Shown: positions 7,904-15,883 of the stretch, one piece after another
Position numbering within the stretch: position 1 is the first letter of the stretch
Layout: the number at the start of each line of letters is the position of its first letter
Source of the DNA: Bifidobacterium breve
GTDB taxonomy: Bacteria > Actinomycetota > Acidimicrobiia > Acidimicrobiales > Ilumatobacteraceae
Direction of reading: 5' to 3'
NCBI GenBank assembly: GCA_945869715.1
Contig: CAMBPP010000008.1
Span: 1 to 26,134 of the forward strand
Length of the DNA stretch: 26,134 nucleotides
Program-made: the position numbers and the translations under genes
The notes under the pieces: generated by a model
Databases searched by the model: none
Told to the model about the DNA's origin: nothing
What the model saw: the letters and a program-made list of their open reading frames with translations, nothing else

Positions 7904-8324
7904 GCCCCGACCGTAAATAGTTTTCAAAACAGTCAATAACCAGTAAGTCGCGTTCGTAAGTAATTTTCTTGCGTGCCCGGTCGACCGACATCCACATCAT
8001 GTCGTCCACTTCGTTTGAGTAGCTCTCTGCACCACCCGACACGGTCATGGTCCAGTAGCGCACGCGTTTGGGTCGGCCTTTACGGTCGATGTAATTAATG
8101 CGAGCAATTTCGTGCCCGAGTTGGCAGTGGTAACCAGTTTCTTCCCACACTTCGCGAACAGCGCAATCTTCTTCGCTTGAGTCGATGTCGTCGCGTTTCC
8201 CCTTAGGAAAGGTCCAGTCGTCGTAACCTTCGCCGGGACGATGAACGAGGAGCAATTCGACGAGGTCATTGCCGTCGGTGCGCCAAACAACTCCACCTGC
8301 AGCGCGAACGATTCCATCAGCCAT
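7893..8324 (-). CDS. NUDIX hydrolase
   Basis: A 143-aa NUDIX-fold hydrolase, probably acting on a nucleoside diphosphate derivative such as a dinucleoside polyphosphate, to judge from the WTFPKGK lead-in. The Nudix box is visible as GKRDDIDSSEEDCAVREVWE followed by ETGY. The catalytic REVWEE core is intact, but the loop between the Gly and the RE pair is one residue longer than the GX5EX7RE consensus and the first Glu is missing. The ATG at 8324 begins the family-like MADGIVRAAGGVVWR; the open frame runs further upstream, but into the end of the TerC gene. AGAAGGA abuts the ATG too closely for an ideal ribosome-binding site, so the start is not certain. Confidence 0.85.
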   Translation of the reverse strand: MADGIVRAAGGVVWRTDGNDLVELLLVHRPGEGYDDWTFPKGKRDDIDSSEEDCAVREVWEETGYHCQLGHEIARINYIDRKGRPKRVRYWTMTVSGGAESYSNEVDDMMWMSVDRARKKITYERDLLVIDCFENYLRSGLTE

Positions 8325-8370
8325 TCCTTCTATCTTGTCAGATGGAGCCTCTGGAACACGAAGCAGTATT

Positions 8371-9351
8371 TTATGATGTGCTTTCTGATGTTGGTTTTTC
8401 GTCACTACGCAATTTCCAGATGCTGAGGGCAACAGCCCCGAAAAGGAGAATAAAGATGACGAGCAAACTCACGATGGTGGGCACGTGGTACCAGTGTGAC
8501 AATGACATTTTGAGACCAACAAAGACGAGAATGGCTCCGAGTGCGTGCGAGAGGTAAGGAAATTTTGATTTTGCATTCGCTAAGAGGAAATAGAGCGCCC
8601 TCAAACCAAGAATTGCAAATGCATTCGCCGCGATGACGAGATATGGTTCGCGGCTGACGGCCAAAATTGCTGGAACGCTGTCGACGGCAAAAATAATATC
8701 GGTGAGTTCCACTACCACAAGTGCCGCTAGTAGCGGAGTCGCCATTTTCACACCATTAATTCTCGTCATGAATCGGTGTCCGTCGTACTGGTCGGTAATG
8801 GGAACGAATCGTTTCAGAAACTTGAGAGATTTATCGTGATTCATCTCGTCTTCTTGGTTGCGATGACGAAAAATCTTTACTCCACTGAATATTAGTAGAA
8901 GACCAAAACCCAAGAGCATCCACCAGAACTGGGTGATGAGTGCCGATCCGGCAAAAACGAAAATGCCACGGAAAACTAAGGCTCCGAAAATACCCCAAAA
9001 CAAAACACGGTGCTGATACTTGAGGGGGATGGCCAACGAAGAAAAAATGATTGCCCAAATAAAGACGTTGTCAACACTTAATGACTTTTCTATGACATAG
9101 CCAGAAATGTATTCTCCGAATGCTTGTGAGCCATAAACGTACGCAAGGCCTGCGCCAAAGAGAAGACCAATAGCCACATAGAACATGCTTTCGCCAGCAG
9201 CTTCCTTTGTCGTTGGCTCATGATCGTCACGGTGGCGCCAGAGATCAAAGGCAATCAGGAGTGTCACTATGCCGCCTAATACCAGCCAGGCCAAAATGCT
9301 GATATCGAGGTCGACGAAAGTGTCTTTTGAAGATACTGATGCAAATATCAT
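8371..9351 (-). CDS. TerC/Alx-family integral membrane protein
   Basis: A 326-aa polytopic membrane protein with about nine hydrophobic segments. TerC-family hallmarks are the acidic residues inside helices: SLSVDNVFIW in the first half and VVELTDIIFAVDSVPAI in the second, which form the presumed metal-binding intramembrane site. The cytoplasmic loop FRHRNQEDEMNHDKSLKFLKR and the RINGVKMATPLLAAL entry fit the Alx/YceF-like branch. Family members are linked to manganese export and to metal loading of exported proteins. Its ATG shares one base with the htpX stop (TAATG), so it is translated with htpX. The first 16 residues are poorly hydrophobic and could be a cytoplasmic or periplasmic tail. 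Confidence 0.9.
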   Translation of the reverse strand: MIFASVSSKDTFVDLDISILAWLVLGGIVTLLIAFDLWRHRDDHEPTTKEAAGESMFYVAIGLLFGAGLAYVYGSQAFGEYISGYVIEKSLSVDNVFIWAIIFSSLAIPLKYQHRVLFWGIFGALVFRGIFVFAGSALITQFWWMLLGFGLLLIFSGVKIFRHRNQEDEMNHDKSLKFLKRFVPITDQYDGHRFMTRINGVKMATPLLAALVVVELTDIIFAVDSVPAILAVSREPYLVIAANAFAILGLRALYFLLANAKSKFPYLSHALGAILVFVGLKMSLSHWYHVPTIVSLLVIFILLFGAVALSIWKLRSDEKPTSESTS

Positions 9352-10232
9352 TAGTTTGAAAAAGTCATTGAGCGAAGACGCGCAACGCGTTCGTCGGTGC
9401 TGGGGTGAGTGGAAAAAAGGCGCGCCATATTTGGGCCACCCTTTTTTTGCTGGAATTCTGCGAGGGGGTTATGGATATATGCATATGCCTGCGCGGGGGC
9501 TACTTGCATGGGTATTTTCTTTGCCGACATCTCAATGCGCTCGAGGGCATTGGCTAAGGAATTGCCGTTACCCAGAAGCTCGGCAGCACCGCGGTCTGCT
9601 TCAAACTCACGTGAACGGGAAACGGCCATTTGCAAGAGCGATGCAGCAATTGGCGCAAGCATTGACACGAGAATTAATGCAAAGGGGTTGGCTCGTTCGT
9701 CATCGTTGCCGCCACGCCCACCAAACATGGCTGCCCACATTGCCATGTTCGCAATGAAAGAAATTGCTGTGGCAATGGCCGCAGCAACCGAGCCAATGAG
9801 AATGTCGCGATGCTTCACGTGCATTAACTCATGTGCCATCACGCCACGCAGTTCATCTTCGGGCATGGAGCGCAAGAGGCCTTCTGTTGCACACACCACA
9901 GCGTGACGTGGGTTGCGCCCAGTAGCAAAGGCATTGGGTTGCTCATTCGGGGCGATAGCAACGCGTGGCATCGGCATTCCGGCGCGTTCGGCAAGTTCTT
10001 TCACCATTCCGAAAAAGAGGGGGGCATCTTCTTTCGTCACAATGCGTGCTTTGGCACTTTTCAGAGCAAGTTTGTCGCTGAACCAATACGAGCCACCCAC
10101 CATGACAAAGGCAATGAGAAGACCAAAGGTCAGTGAACTGGAACTTCCTCCGCCTAAAACACCTGCGATGGTGACAATGAGGCCACCGAGCCCAGCGAGA
10201 AGAACGGAGGTTTTGACAGTATTTTTCAACAT
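9351..10232 (-). CDS. htpX: HtpX-family membrane zinc metalloprotease
   Basis: A 293-aa M48 metalloprotease of membrane quality control. Two N-terminal transmembrane segments (about residues 9-27 and 34-50) precede the protease domain. The zinc motif HELMH is at 134-138 inside MAHELMHVKHRD, a second hydrophobic pair follows, and the third ligand lies in SREFEADRGA. NEQPNAFATGRNPRHA and STHPSTDERVARL are family landmarks. I start at ATG 10232, preceded by AAAGG; the open frame continues 30 codons upstream, but that part is not conserved-looking. Pairing with terC suggests an envelope-stress or metal-homeostasis unit. No CIRCE heat-shock element is visible upstream. Confidence 0.93.
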   Translation of the reverse strand: MLKNTVKTSVLLAGLGGLIVTIAGVLGGGSSSSLTFGLLIAFVMVGGSYWFSDKLALKSAKARIVTKEDAPLFFGMVKELAERAGMPMPRVAIAPNEQPNAFATGRNPRHAVVCATEGLLRSMPEDELRGVMAHELMHVKHRDILIGSVAAAIATAISFIANMAMWAAMFGGRGGNDDERANPFALILVSMLAPIAASLLQMAVSRSREFEADRGAAELLGNGNSLANALERIEMSAKKIPMQVAPAQAYAYIHNPLAEFQQKKGGPNMARLFSTHPSTDERVARLRSMTFSN

Positions 10233-10322
10233 GAGTACTACCTTTCGACGGGTGCTAGCGAACCAGCACAACAACTTCGTCGAAAGTCTTTCCCGCCCAA
10301 ACTGGGCAACCGTGCCGGGCAC

Positions 10323-10338
10323 AAGTGATTGCTCACTT
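10323..10338. promoter_or_regulatory. Candidate operator dyad between htpX and the alcohol dehydrogenase
   Basis: A perfect 6-bp inverted repeat, AAGTGA-TTGC-TCACTT, in the 204-bp divergent gap 10233-10436. It is 91 bp before htpX and 99 bp before the dehydrogenase ATG. The size suits a small dimeric regulator, but a repeat this short can occur by chance and no regulator gene adjoins it. I found no other credible structure in this gap and could not place a confident -10/-35 pair for either gene. Confidence 0.25.
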
Positions 10339-10436
10339 CTGCCGTGATGACGACAACGGTACTTGTGGGATACTCCCCTTCGTTTTCTACTCTAGACGTT
10401 CTCGCGCCTATTACCAAGACATGGCATGATGAAATC

Positions 10437-11534
10437 ATGAAAATTACTGCAGCTGTATTACCGAGCCATGACGGAGCATTTGAAGTGCGTGAGTTAGAAA
10501 TATCTGACCCGCGACCAGGGGAGGTACTTGTGCGAGTGGTGGGTGCTGGCATGTGTCACACCGACCTATTGGCGCGCACGCCTGGTGCACCATTTCCTCT
10601 TCCCGTTGTCTTGGGTCACGAAGGTTCGGGCATCGTAGAAGCGGTAGGTGTAGGAGTGACCTCTGTTGTGCCTGGCGACAAAGTAGTGATGTCTTATGCA
10701 AGTTGCGGGAAATGCACGAACTGCTCTACAGGCTTCCCGCAGTATTGCGATCTTTTCTACCCGTTGAACTTCATGGGATCACGCATGGACGGCTCCAGTC
10801 CGCTCACTTCGGCTGATGGCACGAACATGGCATGTTGCTGGTTTGGGCAATCAAGTTTTGCTAACTACGCAATGGCAAGTGAGCGCAACGTAGTGAAAGT
10901 AACTGCAGACGATGTGAAGTTGGAACTGCTTGGCCCATTGGGCTGTGGTTTTCAAACAGGTGCAGGCGCAGTTATTAATTCGCTCAAAGTACGTGCAGGA
11001 ACTTCCATAGCAATTTATGGCGCAGGCGCGGTGGGTTTAGCGGCAGTAATGGCAGCGAAAATTGCTGGTTGCAGCACCATCATTGCAGTCGACTTGCACG
11101 ATTCTCGGTTAGCTCTCGCACATGAATTGGGTGCAACTCATACGTTGAATGCGAAATCGACAGCCAACATTGTGGAGTCGGTGCAGCAAATTACCGCTGG
11201 TGGCGCACAGTATGCATTTGATACCACAGGTGTGCAGTCGGTGGTGCGCGGCGCCGTTGATGCTTTGCGCCCAACGGGTGTGTGCTGCCTAGTAGGTGCG
11301 GGTCTTGCCGAATTCACTCTTGAAGGAAGCGGTTTTCTGTTTGGAAAAACGGTGATGGGAGTCATTGAAGGCGACGCATTCCCCGGTGAATTTATTCCCA
11401 AGATGATTGAGTGGCATCGACGCGGGCAGTTTCCAATAGAGAAACTCATTAAGACGTATCGCCTCGATCAAATTAACGAAGCACAACACGATAGTGAAAC
11501 TGGCGTCACTATTAAGCCTGTCTTTATTTTTTAA
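10437..11534 (+). CDS. Zinc-dependent NAD-linked alcohol dehydrogenase (MDR superfamily)
   Basis: A 365-aa medium-chain dehydrogenase. Catalytic zinc ligands are C40, H61 (in GHEGSG) and C170 (in LGCGFQTGAGAV). Structural zinc ligands are C90, C93, C96 and C104. The Rossmann motif is GAGAVG (195-200), with D219 at the end of the next strand favouring NAD over NADP. The whole layout resembles aryl/benzyl- and class III-type alcohol dehydrogenases, so it oxidises a primary alcohol or reduces an aldehyde; the substrate is not readable. I chose ATG 10437 because the family begins at MKITAAVL; 36 upstream in-frame codons read through the intergenic DNA. It converges on the DUF2889 gene with 8 bp between. 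Confidence 0.92.
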   Translation: MKITAAVLPSHDGAFEVRELEISDPRPGEVLVRVVGAGMCHTDLLARTPGAPFPLPVVLGHEGSGIVEAVGVGVTSVVPGDKVVMSYASCGKCTNCSTGFPQYCDLFYPLNFMGSRMDGSSPLTSADGTNMACCWFGQSSFANYAMASERNVVKVTADDVKLELLGPLGCGFQTGAGAVINSLKVRAGTSIAIYGAGAVGLAAVMAAKIAGCSTIIAVDLHDSRLALAHELGATHTLNAKSTANIVESVQQITAGGAQYAFDTTGVQSVVRGAVDALRPTGVCCLVGAGLAEFTLEGSGFLFGKTVMGVIEGDAFPGEFIPKMIEWHRRGQFPIEKLIKTYRLDQINEAQHDSETGVTIKPVFIF

Positions 11535-11542
11535 GCGAGTTC

Positions 11543-12211
11543 TTAGTCGTTACCCATGCGCTTGCGCCACTCAATAGGGTTGCGCCCGAGTTTGACATAG
11601 CGATCTTCAATCCATAGTGGTAGCCCAATATCACCGCCATCGGCAACGATGTTGGCCATCTCGCCATTTTCATCCCAAATATGACATGTGTTGAGGTTAA
11701 AGCGCATGGCGGCAAGGCGCTCTTCGCGAGTACCGCGGGGAACTGCGGGAAGATCTACGCCATCGCGTACCCCAACTGCATTCATTGACCACACACTTTG
11801 AATGGCAACAGGCGCCATTGCTTGTAATAGCGCGGTGGTATGAGTGCACCCACGCGGACCACCAAAAAGTTCGCGCACTTTATGAGTAAAGCCGCGCGCG
11901 ATGCTCAGCCCGAGGAGATTTTTGTAGTGGTCGGTAATTCGTTGACAGCCCAGATGTGGTGTTACCTCAAGTTCCACCGTTGCATCGGTGATGACCATGT
12001 TTGGGTACGAAATTTCAAGGGCAACGATCATGTGATGCACGGGAAGCGGTTCTGGGTCGTCAGGTACATAGAGCCCAGCAGGTTTGAAGTCGCGTACTGC
12101 ACCACGAACAATCATGGAGTCTTTCGATTTGTAATACGCCTTCACTAAGTAAGTGCGTTCGTGTATTTCTTCTAGTGTGCTGTCGCTGGGAGGGGGGAGA
12201 AGTTCTGTCAT
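11543..12211 (-). CDS. DUF2889 domain protein
   Basis: A 222-aa protein with the DUF2889 pattern: an N-terminal beta-rich part (RTYLVKAYYKSKDSMIVRGAVRDFK), a central VHHMIVALEISYPNMVITDATVEL, then LGLSIARGFTHKVRELFGGPRGCTHTTALLQAMAP, which holds the conserved Cys-Thr-His segment. Family function is unknown; members are often found in actinobacterial and proteobacterial catabolic loci. It is last in SUF unit 2, 9 bp after the phosphotransferase gene, and lacks signal or membrane segments. The C-terminal CHIWDENGEMANI stretch is also family-like. A link to Fe-S assembly rests only on position. Confidence 0.8.
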   Translation of the reverse strand: MTELLPPPSDSTLEEIHERTYLVKAYYKSKDSMIVRGAVRDFKPAGLYVPDDPEPLPVHHMIVALEISYPNMVITDATVELEVTPHLGCQRITDHYKNLLGLSIARGFTHKVRELFGGPRGCTHTTALLQAMAPVAIQSVWSMNAVGVRDGVDLPAVPRGTREERLAAMRFNLNTCHIWDENGEMANIVADGGDIGLPLWIEDRYVKLGRNPIEWRKRMGND

Positions 12212-12220
12212 GTGCTTTCT

Positions 12221-13324
12221 TTATTTGATATCTTTCAAAATGTCACCGACGTTGTGGTCGATAGCAGCAAGCAATGGGCGCATGTGCAGCTGTTCAAGAA
12301 GCTCCGTGCCGCGCTCGTTGCCGCCTTGTAAGTTGGAGGTAATGACTTGAGCAACTCCTTGCTGCAAAAGCGATGCACGATAGTCGTACCAGAGGCGATC
12401 GAGTGAGTAACCGGCAAAACCAGGCTTGTCGCCGGCAAGTTCGCTCACACGGTTGAAATAGCGCTGTAGAAGTGCGCCTTCATGTTCACGGCGTAGTTCT
12501 GGCGTAATGGAAGCGGCGAGCAAGTTGCATACGTCCCATGCACCAACGTGGCGCGTGCTGAGTTGAAAGTCGATCATAGTGATGGTGTCGGCTCCGGCGC
12601 TTCCACCAAAGAGATAGTTTTCAGCGCGACAGTCGGTGTGGGTAAAGGTTTGGTGACCTTGTTGCACCCACCAGTCGAGCATGTCGGGGTATTTTTCGCA
12701 AGCGAGTTTCAATGTGTCGAGCATGTCGCCGCCAAGGCGTTCACCAAAGTGTTCAACAAAAGTCGGCCACTGTGCTTCCGCCATCATTTTGCCCGCCTTG
12801 TAGAGCGGGTTGTTCATTGGTGGCAACCAAGTGAGTTCGTATAACTGTGGAGTTTCCCAAAACTCTGCATGGAGCACAGCAACGGTGTCGAGAATACGTT
12901 CTGTTTCGTGCAGCGTGAGACCCTTCACCTGATCGGGGCAATAAGCGTCTGTGATGTCTTCAATCAAAATAATAAATGGCAAACCTTCAGGTCCGGCATC
13001 GGCGTAGTACGATTGAGGTACACGTACATCGAGGTGGGCAGAAATTTCGCGGTAGAAGTTGACTTCTCGCAAATAGAAACCCATTGCCTGCGCAAGAAAT
13101 TGATTTTCTGGTGCCGGTGATTGGCACTTCGCAACCATGGTTGCTGGGCCAGCCTGCGGACCATCGACGTAAGTTAAATGCAGGCGAGCAAGTTCGCCCA
13201 AAATGCCTACACCAGTACCGAAACGGGTGATGGTGAAGCTGTCAACCTTCCCTACGTTCTTTGGTAAAACATCGTTCAGCCAATTGACGGTGATGTCGGC
13301 AACTTGAGATGGAATAAATGGCAT
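12221..13324 (-). CDS. APH/EcKL-like small-molecule phosphotransferase
   Basis: A 367-aa protein-kinase-like phosphotransferase. The catalytic loop HTDCRAEN is at 229-236 (HxDxxxxN), the metal-binding IDFQ at 251-254 replaces DFG, and a VAKC lysine at 66 is a plausible ATP contact. The overall pattern (YREISAHLDVRVPQSYY, IILIEDITDA, LAVLHAEFW-like helix) resembles ecdysteroid-kinase-like and aminoglycoside phosphotransferase relatives. Substrates of bacterial members are mostly unknown; antibiotic resistance should not be inferred. I start at ATG 13324, preceded by GAGGGA; 27 upstream codons overlap the end of sufU. It sits 31 bp after sufU and 9 bp before the DUF2889 gene. Confidence 0.85.
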   Translation of the reverse strand: MPFIPSQVADITVNWLNDVLPKNVGKVDSFTITRFGTGVGILGELARLHLTYVDGPQAGPATMVAKCQSPAPENQFLAQAMGFYLREVNFYREISAHLDVRVPQSYYADAGPEGLPFIILIEDITDAYCPDQVKGLTLHETERILDTVAVLHAEFWETPQLYELTWLPPMNNPLYKAGKMMAEAQWPTFVEHFGERLGGDMLDTLKLACEKYPDMLDWWVQQGHQTFTHTDCRAENYLFGGSAGADTITMIDFQLSTRHVGAWDVCNLLAASITPELRREHEGALLQRYFNRVSELAGDKPGFAGYSLDRLWYDYRASLLQQGVAQVITSNLQGGNERGTELLEQLHMRPLLAAIDHNVGDILKDIK

Positions 13325-13355
13325 GGCGAATCCCTCGATCGCTGAAATGAATGAA

Positions 13356-13799
13356 TTAGGCGTTGTTGAGTGCGTCGAGCAAGGTATTCCACGACAGCAC
13401 CGCACACTTGATGCGTACAGGAAACTTCACGACGCCCTGCAAAGCTTCCAGGTCGCCAAGAGATTGCGATTCGTCGATGGGCGAATCGTTTCCTTCTTCT
13501 TCGATAGACATCATGTGTTTAAAGCGACGAACAAGGTTACGAATGTCGTCGATGGATTTACCTTTGACCGCGGCACTCATCATGGATGCTGAGCTTTGGC
13601 TAATAGAGCAACCCTGCCCACTAATTTTTACATCGCGCACTATTCCGTCGGCAACGTCGATGTAGACCTGAATTTCATCGCCACACAATGGATTGTGCCC
13701 TTCGGCCTTCACTGCAGGTGGTGCGAGTTCACCGCGGTTGCGAGGGGTCCGGTAGTGGTCGAGAATGATCTCGCGGTAGAGGTCTTCTAAGCCTGGCAT
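13356..13799 (-). CDS. sufU: SUF sulfur-acceptor protein SufU
   Basis: A 147-aa SufU. Ligands for the zinc site are present: C39 and D41 in NPLCGDE, C64 in GQGCSIS, and C132 in RIKCAVLSW. The insertion between the second and third cysteines (VRRFKHMMSIEEEGNDSPIDE) distinguishes SufU from IscU. SufU takes persulfide sulfur from SufS by zinc-ligand exchange and passes it to SufBCD. It lies 34 bp after sufS and has GGAG upstream of its ATG. Its presence, with no SufE or SufA visible, fits the Gram-positive type SUF pathway. Confidence 0.95.
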   Translation of the reverse strand: MPGLEDLYREIILDHYRTPRNRGELAPPAVKAEGHNPLCGDEIQVYIDVADGIVRDVKISGQGCSISQSSASMMSAAVKGKSIDDIRNLVRRFKHMMSIEEEGNDSPIDESQSLGDLEALQGVVKFPVRIKCAVLSWNTLLDALNNA

Positions 13800-13833
13800 C
13801 GGATCTCCAAGTAATTCGAACGGTGAATATATT

Positions 13834-15066
13834 TTACAAACTAAACAAGTCGCCGGCGCCCTCTAACGCATTAACTAATGCGTCGACGTCGTCTAATGAA
13901 TTGTAGAGGTAGAAGCTGGCCCGCGCCGTGGCGTTAGCACCAAGAAGGCGCATTAAAGGCTTGGCGCAGTGATGCCCAGCGCGAACGCAGATATTGGACT
14001 GGTCGAGCACCTGGCTGAGGTCGTGGGGGTGAACATCTTTAAATTTGAAGCTCAGTGCGGTTCCGCGCACCTCGGGGTCGGTTGGGCCATGAATCGTGAT
14101 GTCTTTGCCGTAACGCTCGTTGAGCGCCGACAGGGCATAAGTGATGGTTTCTTTTTCGTGTTGACGAATATTGTCCATACCAATGGCTGTGAGATAGGAA
14201 ATTGCAGCGCCTAGACCGATGACTTCGGTAATGGGGGGCGTTCCTGCTTCAAATTTGGCGGGAAGTTCAGCACATGTAAAACCGTCGAGGCGAACATCGC
14301 CGATCATGTTGCCACCACCCATAAAGGGAGGCATGGCATTCAGCAGTTCCTCGCGGCCCCACAGCACTCCAATACCCGACGGGCCACACATCTTGTGTGA
14401 AGAAAAGGTGAGGAAGTCTGCGTCCCATGCAATGACATCGGTGACGTTGTGTGGAACATATTGGCAACCATCGACAACTGCAATAGCGCCAGCGCCATGA
14501 GCTGCGGCACACAGTTGTTTCACGGGTGTGAGGGTGCCAAGAACGTTGCTCATTGCAGTGAAAGAAAAAATCTTTGCGCCTTTCAGCAACTCATCTAAGT
14601 TGGTGAGGTCGAGCTGGCCATCGGAAGTAAGTGGCACCCAGCGCAACTGAATGCCGTGCGATTGAACAAGCATGTGCCACGGAACGATGTTGGCGTGATG
14701 CTCCATATGAGTGAGCACCACAACATCGCCGGCACGAAGGTTTGCGCCACCCCATGATTGGGCGACAAGGTTTAAGGCTTCAGTTGTGTTCTTAGTGAAA
14801 ATAATTTCGTTTGTGTGCGGCGCATTAATGAAAGTGCGGCACATGCTGCGGGCATTCTCGAAGGCATCGGTCGACTCGGCGGCAAGTTGGTAGGCGCTGC
14901 GATTAATTGGCGCATAGCTCGTTTCCATGAAATGTGACATGGAGTCGATGACCTGTTGAGGTTTTTGTGAAGTATTGGCAGAGTCGAGGTAGACCAATGG
15001 CTTGTCATTAATGATGCGCTGTAAAAGTGGGAAGTCTTTTTTGAGCAGTGCAGCGTCGAAACTCAT
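13834..15066 (-). CDS. sufS: Cysteine desulfurase SufS
   Basis: A 410-aa group II cysteine desulfurase, a PLP enzyme that converts cysteine to alanine and an enzyme persulfide. The PLP lysine is K225 in FSSHKMCGPSG. The base-stacking His and neighbours are in THMEHHANIVPW, the cofactor Asp is in AVVDGCQ, and the persulfide cysteine is C367 in RAGHHCAKPL. LDSANTSQKP at the N-terminus is the usual entry strand. It starts 9 bp after the second sufC and precedes sufU, so sulfur donor and acceptor are made together. Confidence 0.97.
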   Translation of the reverse strand: MSFDAALLKKDFPLLQRIINDKPLVYLDSANTSQKPQQVIDSMSHFMETSYAPINRSAYQLAAESTDAFENARSMCRTFINAPHTNEIIFTKNTTEALNLVAQSWGGANLRAGDVVVLTHMEHHANIVPWHMLVQSHGIQLRWVPLTSDGQLDLTNLDELLKGAKIFSFTAMSNVLGTLTPVKQLCAAAHGAGAIAVVDGCQYVPHNVTDVIAWDADFLTFSSHKMCGPSGIGVLWGREELLNAMPPFMGGGNMIGDVRLDGFTCAELPAKFEAGTPPITEVIGLGAAISYLTAIGMDNIRQHEKETITYALSALNERYGKDITIHGPTDPEVRGTALSFKFKDVHPHDLSQVLDQSNICVRAGHHCAKPLMRLLGANATARASFYLYNSLDDVDALVNALEGAGDLFSL

Positions 15067-15075
15067 AGGAAATGT

Positions 15076-15858
15076 CTACTTCTCTGAACGGTAGGCCTCA
15101 TAACCAGACCGTTCAAGTTCTTCTGCAAGTTCCATGCCGCCCGATGCCACAATGCGCCCATCAATCATGATGTGAACAAAGTCTGGCTGAAGTTCATCGA
15201 GAAGGCGTTGGTAGTGGGTGATGAGCAAGATGCCAAGTTTGTCGCGATCGGCTCGTACTTCACGAATACCTTTTGCAACAATGCGCAAAGCGTCGATGTC
15301 GAGACCAGAGTCAGTTTCATCGAGAATGGCTATTTCTGGTTCAAGAATTGCCATCTGCATAATTTCATTACGCTTTTTTTCGCCGCCTGAGAAACCTTCA
15401 TTGAGGTAACGGTCGACGAAAGAGGAGTCCATTCCTAAGCGCTTCATCCAGTCCATGATGGACAGACGAAGTTCAAGTACGGAGAGGTCGATGCCTTTGC
15501 GGGCAGAAAGTGACTGGCGAAGAAATTGAATCACCGATACGCCAGCTATTTCTTGTGGGTATTGGAAGGCAAGAAAGATTCCGGCTTTTGCGCGCACATC
15601 GGTTGCCCAATCGGTGATGTCTTCACCGTGGTAAAAGATATTGCCGCTGGTCACTTCGTATTCGGGTGAAGCCAACAAGGTGCTTGCCAGGGTGGACTTG
15701 CCACAACCGTTCGGGCCCATAATTGCGTGCACTTCACCTTCGTTGATGGTGAGGGAAAAATTGCGCAAAATGGAGGGGGCGTTGTTTTGGCTTTCGTCAC
15801 CGTCAAGGCCAATAAGGGGCCGTACGCACAGGGAATCAATTCGAAAAAGCTCGCTCAC
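15076..15858 (-). CDS. sufC: Second SufC-type ATPase (copy 2) in the sufSU operon
   Basis: A 260-aa paralog of SufC with every ATPase motif intact: Walker A GPNGCGKST (48-56), LAFQYPQEIAGV around the Q-loop, signature FSGGEKKRNE, Walker B IAILDETDSGLD, and switch His in LLITHY. Compared with copy 1 it has roughly 12 extra residues near 13-30 (LIGLDGDESQNNAPS) between the first two strands, and a different C-terminus ending YEAYRSEK. The sequence is clearly SufC and not a transporter ATPase. The GTG start has no Shine-Dalgarno but lies exactly 6 nt after TAGACT, so the message is probably leaderless. It opens SUF unit 2 and may replace or mix with copy 1 in the SufBC2D complex. Confidence 0.93.
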   Translation of the reverse strand: MSELFRIDSLCVRPLIGLDGDESQNNAPSILRNFSLTINEGEVHAIMGPNGCGKSTLASTLLASPEYEVTSGNIFYHGEDITDWATDVRAKAGIFLAFQYPQEIAGVSVIQFLRQSLSARKGIDLSVLELRLSIMDWMKRLGMDSSFVDRYLNEGFSGGEKKRNEIMQMAILEPEIAILDETDSGLDIDALRIVAKGIREVRADRDKLGILLITHYQRLLDELQPDFVHIMIDGRIVASGGMELAEELERSGYEAYRSEK

Positions 15859-15864
15859 GGGTTC

Positions 15865-15870
15865 AGTCTA
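15865..15870 (-). promoter_or_regulatory. Candidate -10 element of SUF unit 2
   Basis: On the minus strand TAGACT lies 6 nt before the GTG of the second sufC, the spacing expected when transcription starts at the G of the start codon. The same hexamer and spacing precede the pyruvyltransferase gene at 16937. No Shine-Dalgarno is present in the intervening GAACCC. The -35 region is occupied by the SUF dyad. Confidence 0.55.
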
Positions 15871-15883
15871 GAAGGGCGGGTTC

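Noticed and set aside
7880..7920. Terminator between sufC and the NUDIX gene
   Set aside because: The genes overlap by 11 nt and I found no stem followed by a T-run; the same holds at the other convergent junctions.
9269..10347. Several plus-strand open frames of 100-165 codons opposite htpX and terC
   Set aside because: Antisense to well-conserved protease and TerC motifs, with no family features and no plausible start signals.
10233..10436. Possible yybP-ykoY-type manganese riboswitch ahead of the htpX-terC unit
   Set aside because: TerC genes often follow one, but terC here is coupled to htpX and I could not find the paired-loop core in the gap.
10409..10440. TATTAC followed 6 nt later by ATG GCA TGA, and a 4-codon frame ending over the dehydrogenase ATG
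   Set aside because: Could be a leaderless mini-frame, but TATTAC is not TANNNT and such tiny frames arise easily by chance; CATGAT-GAA-ATCATG over the start is also too short to weigh.
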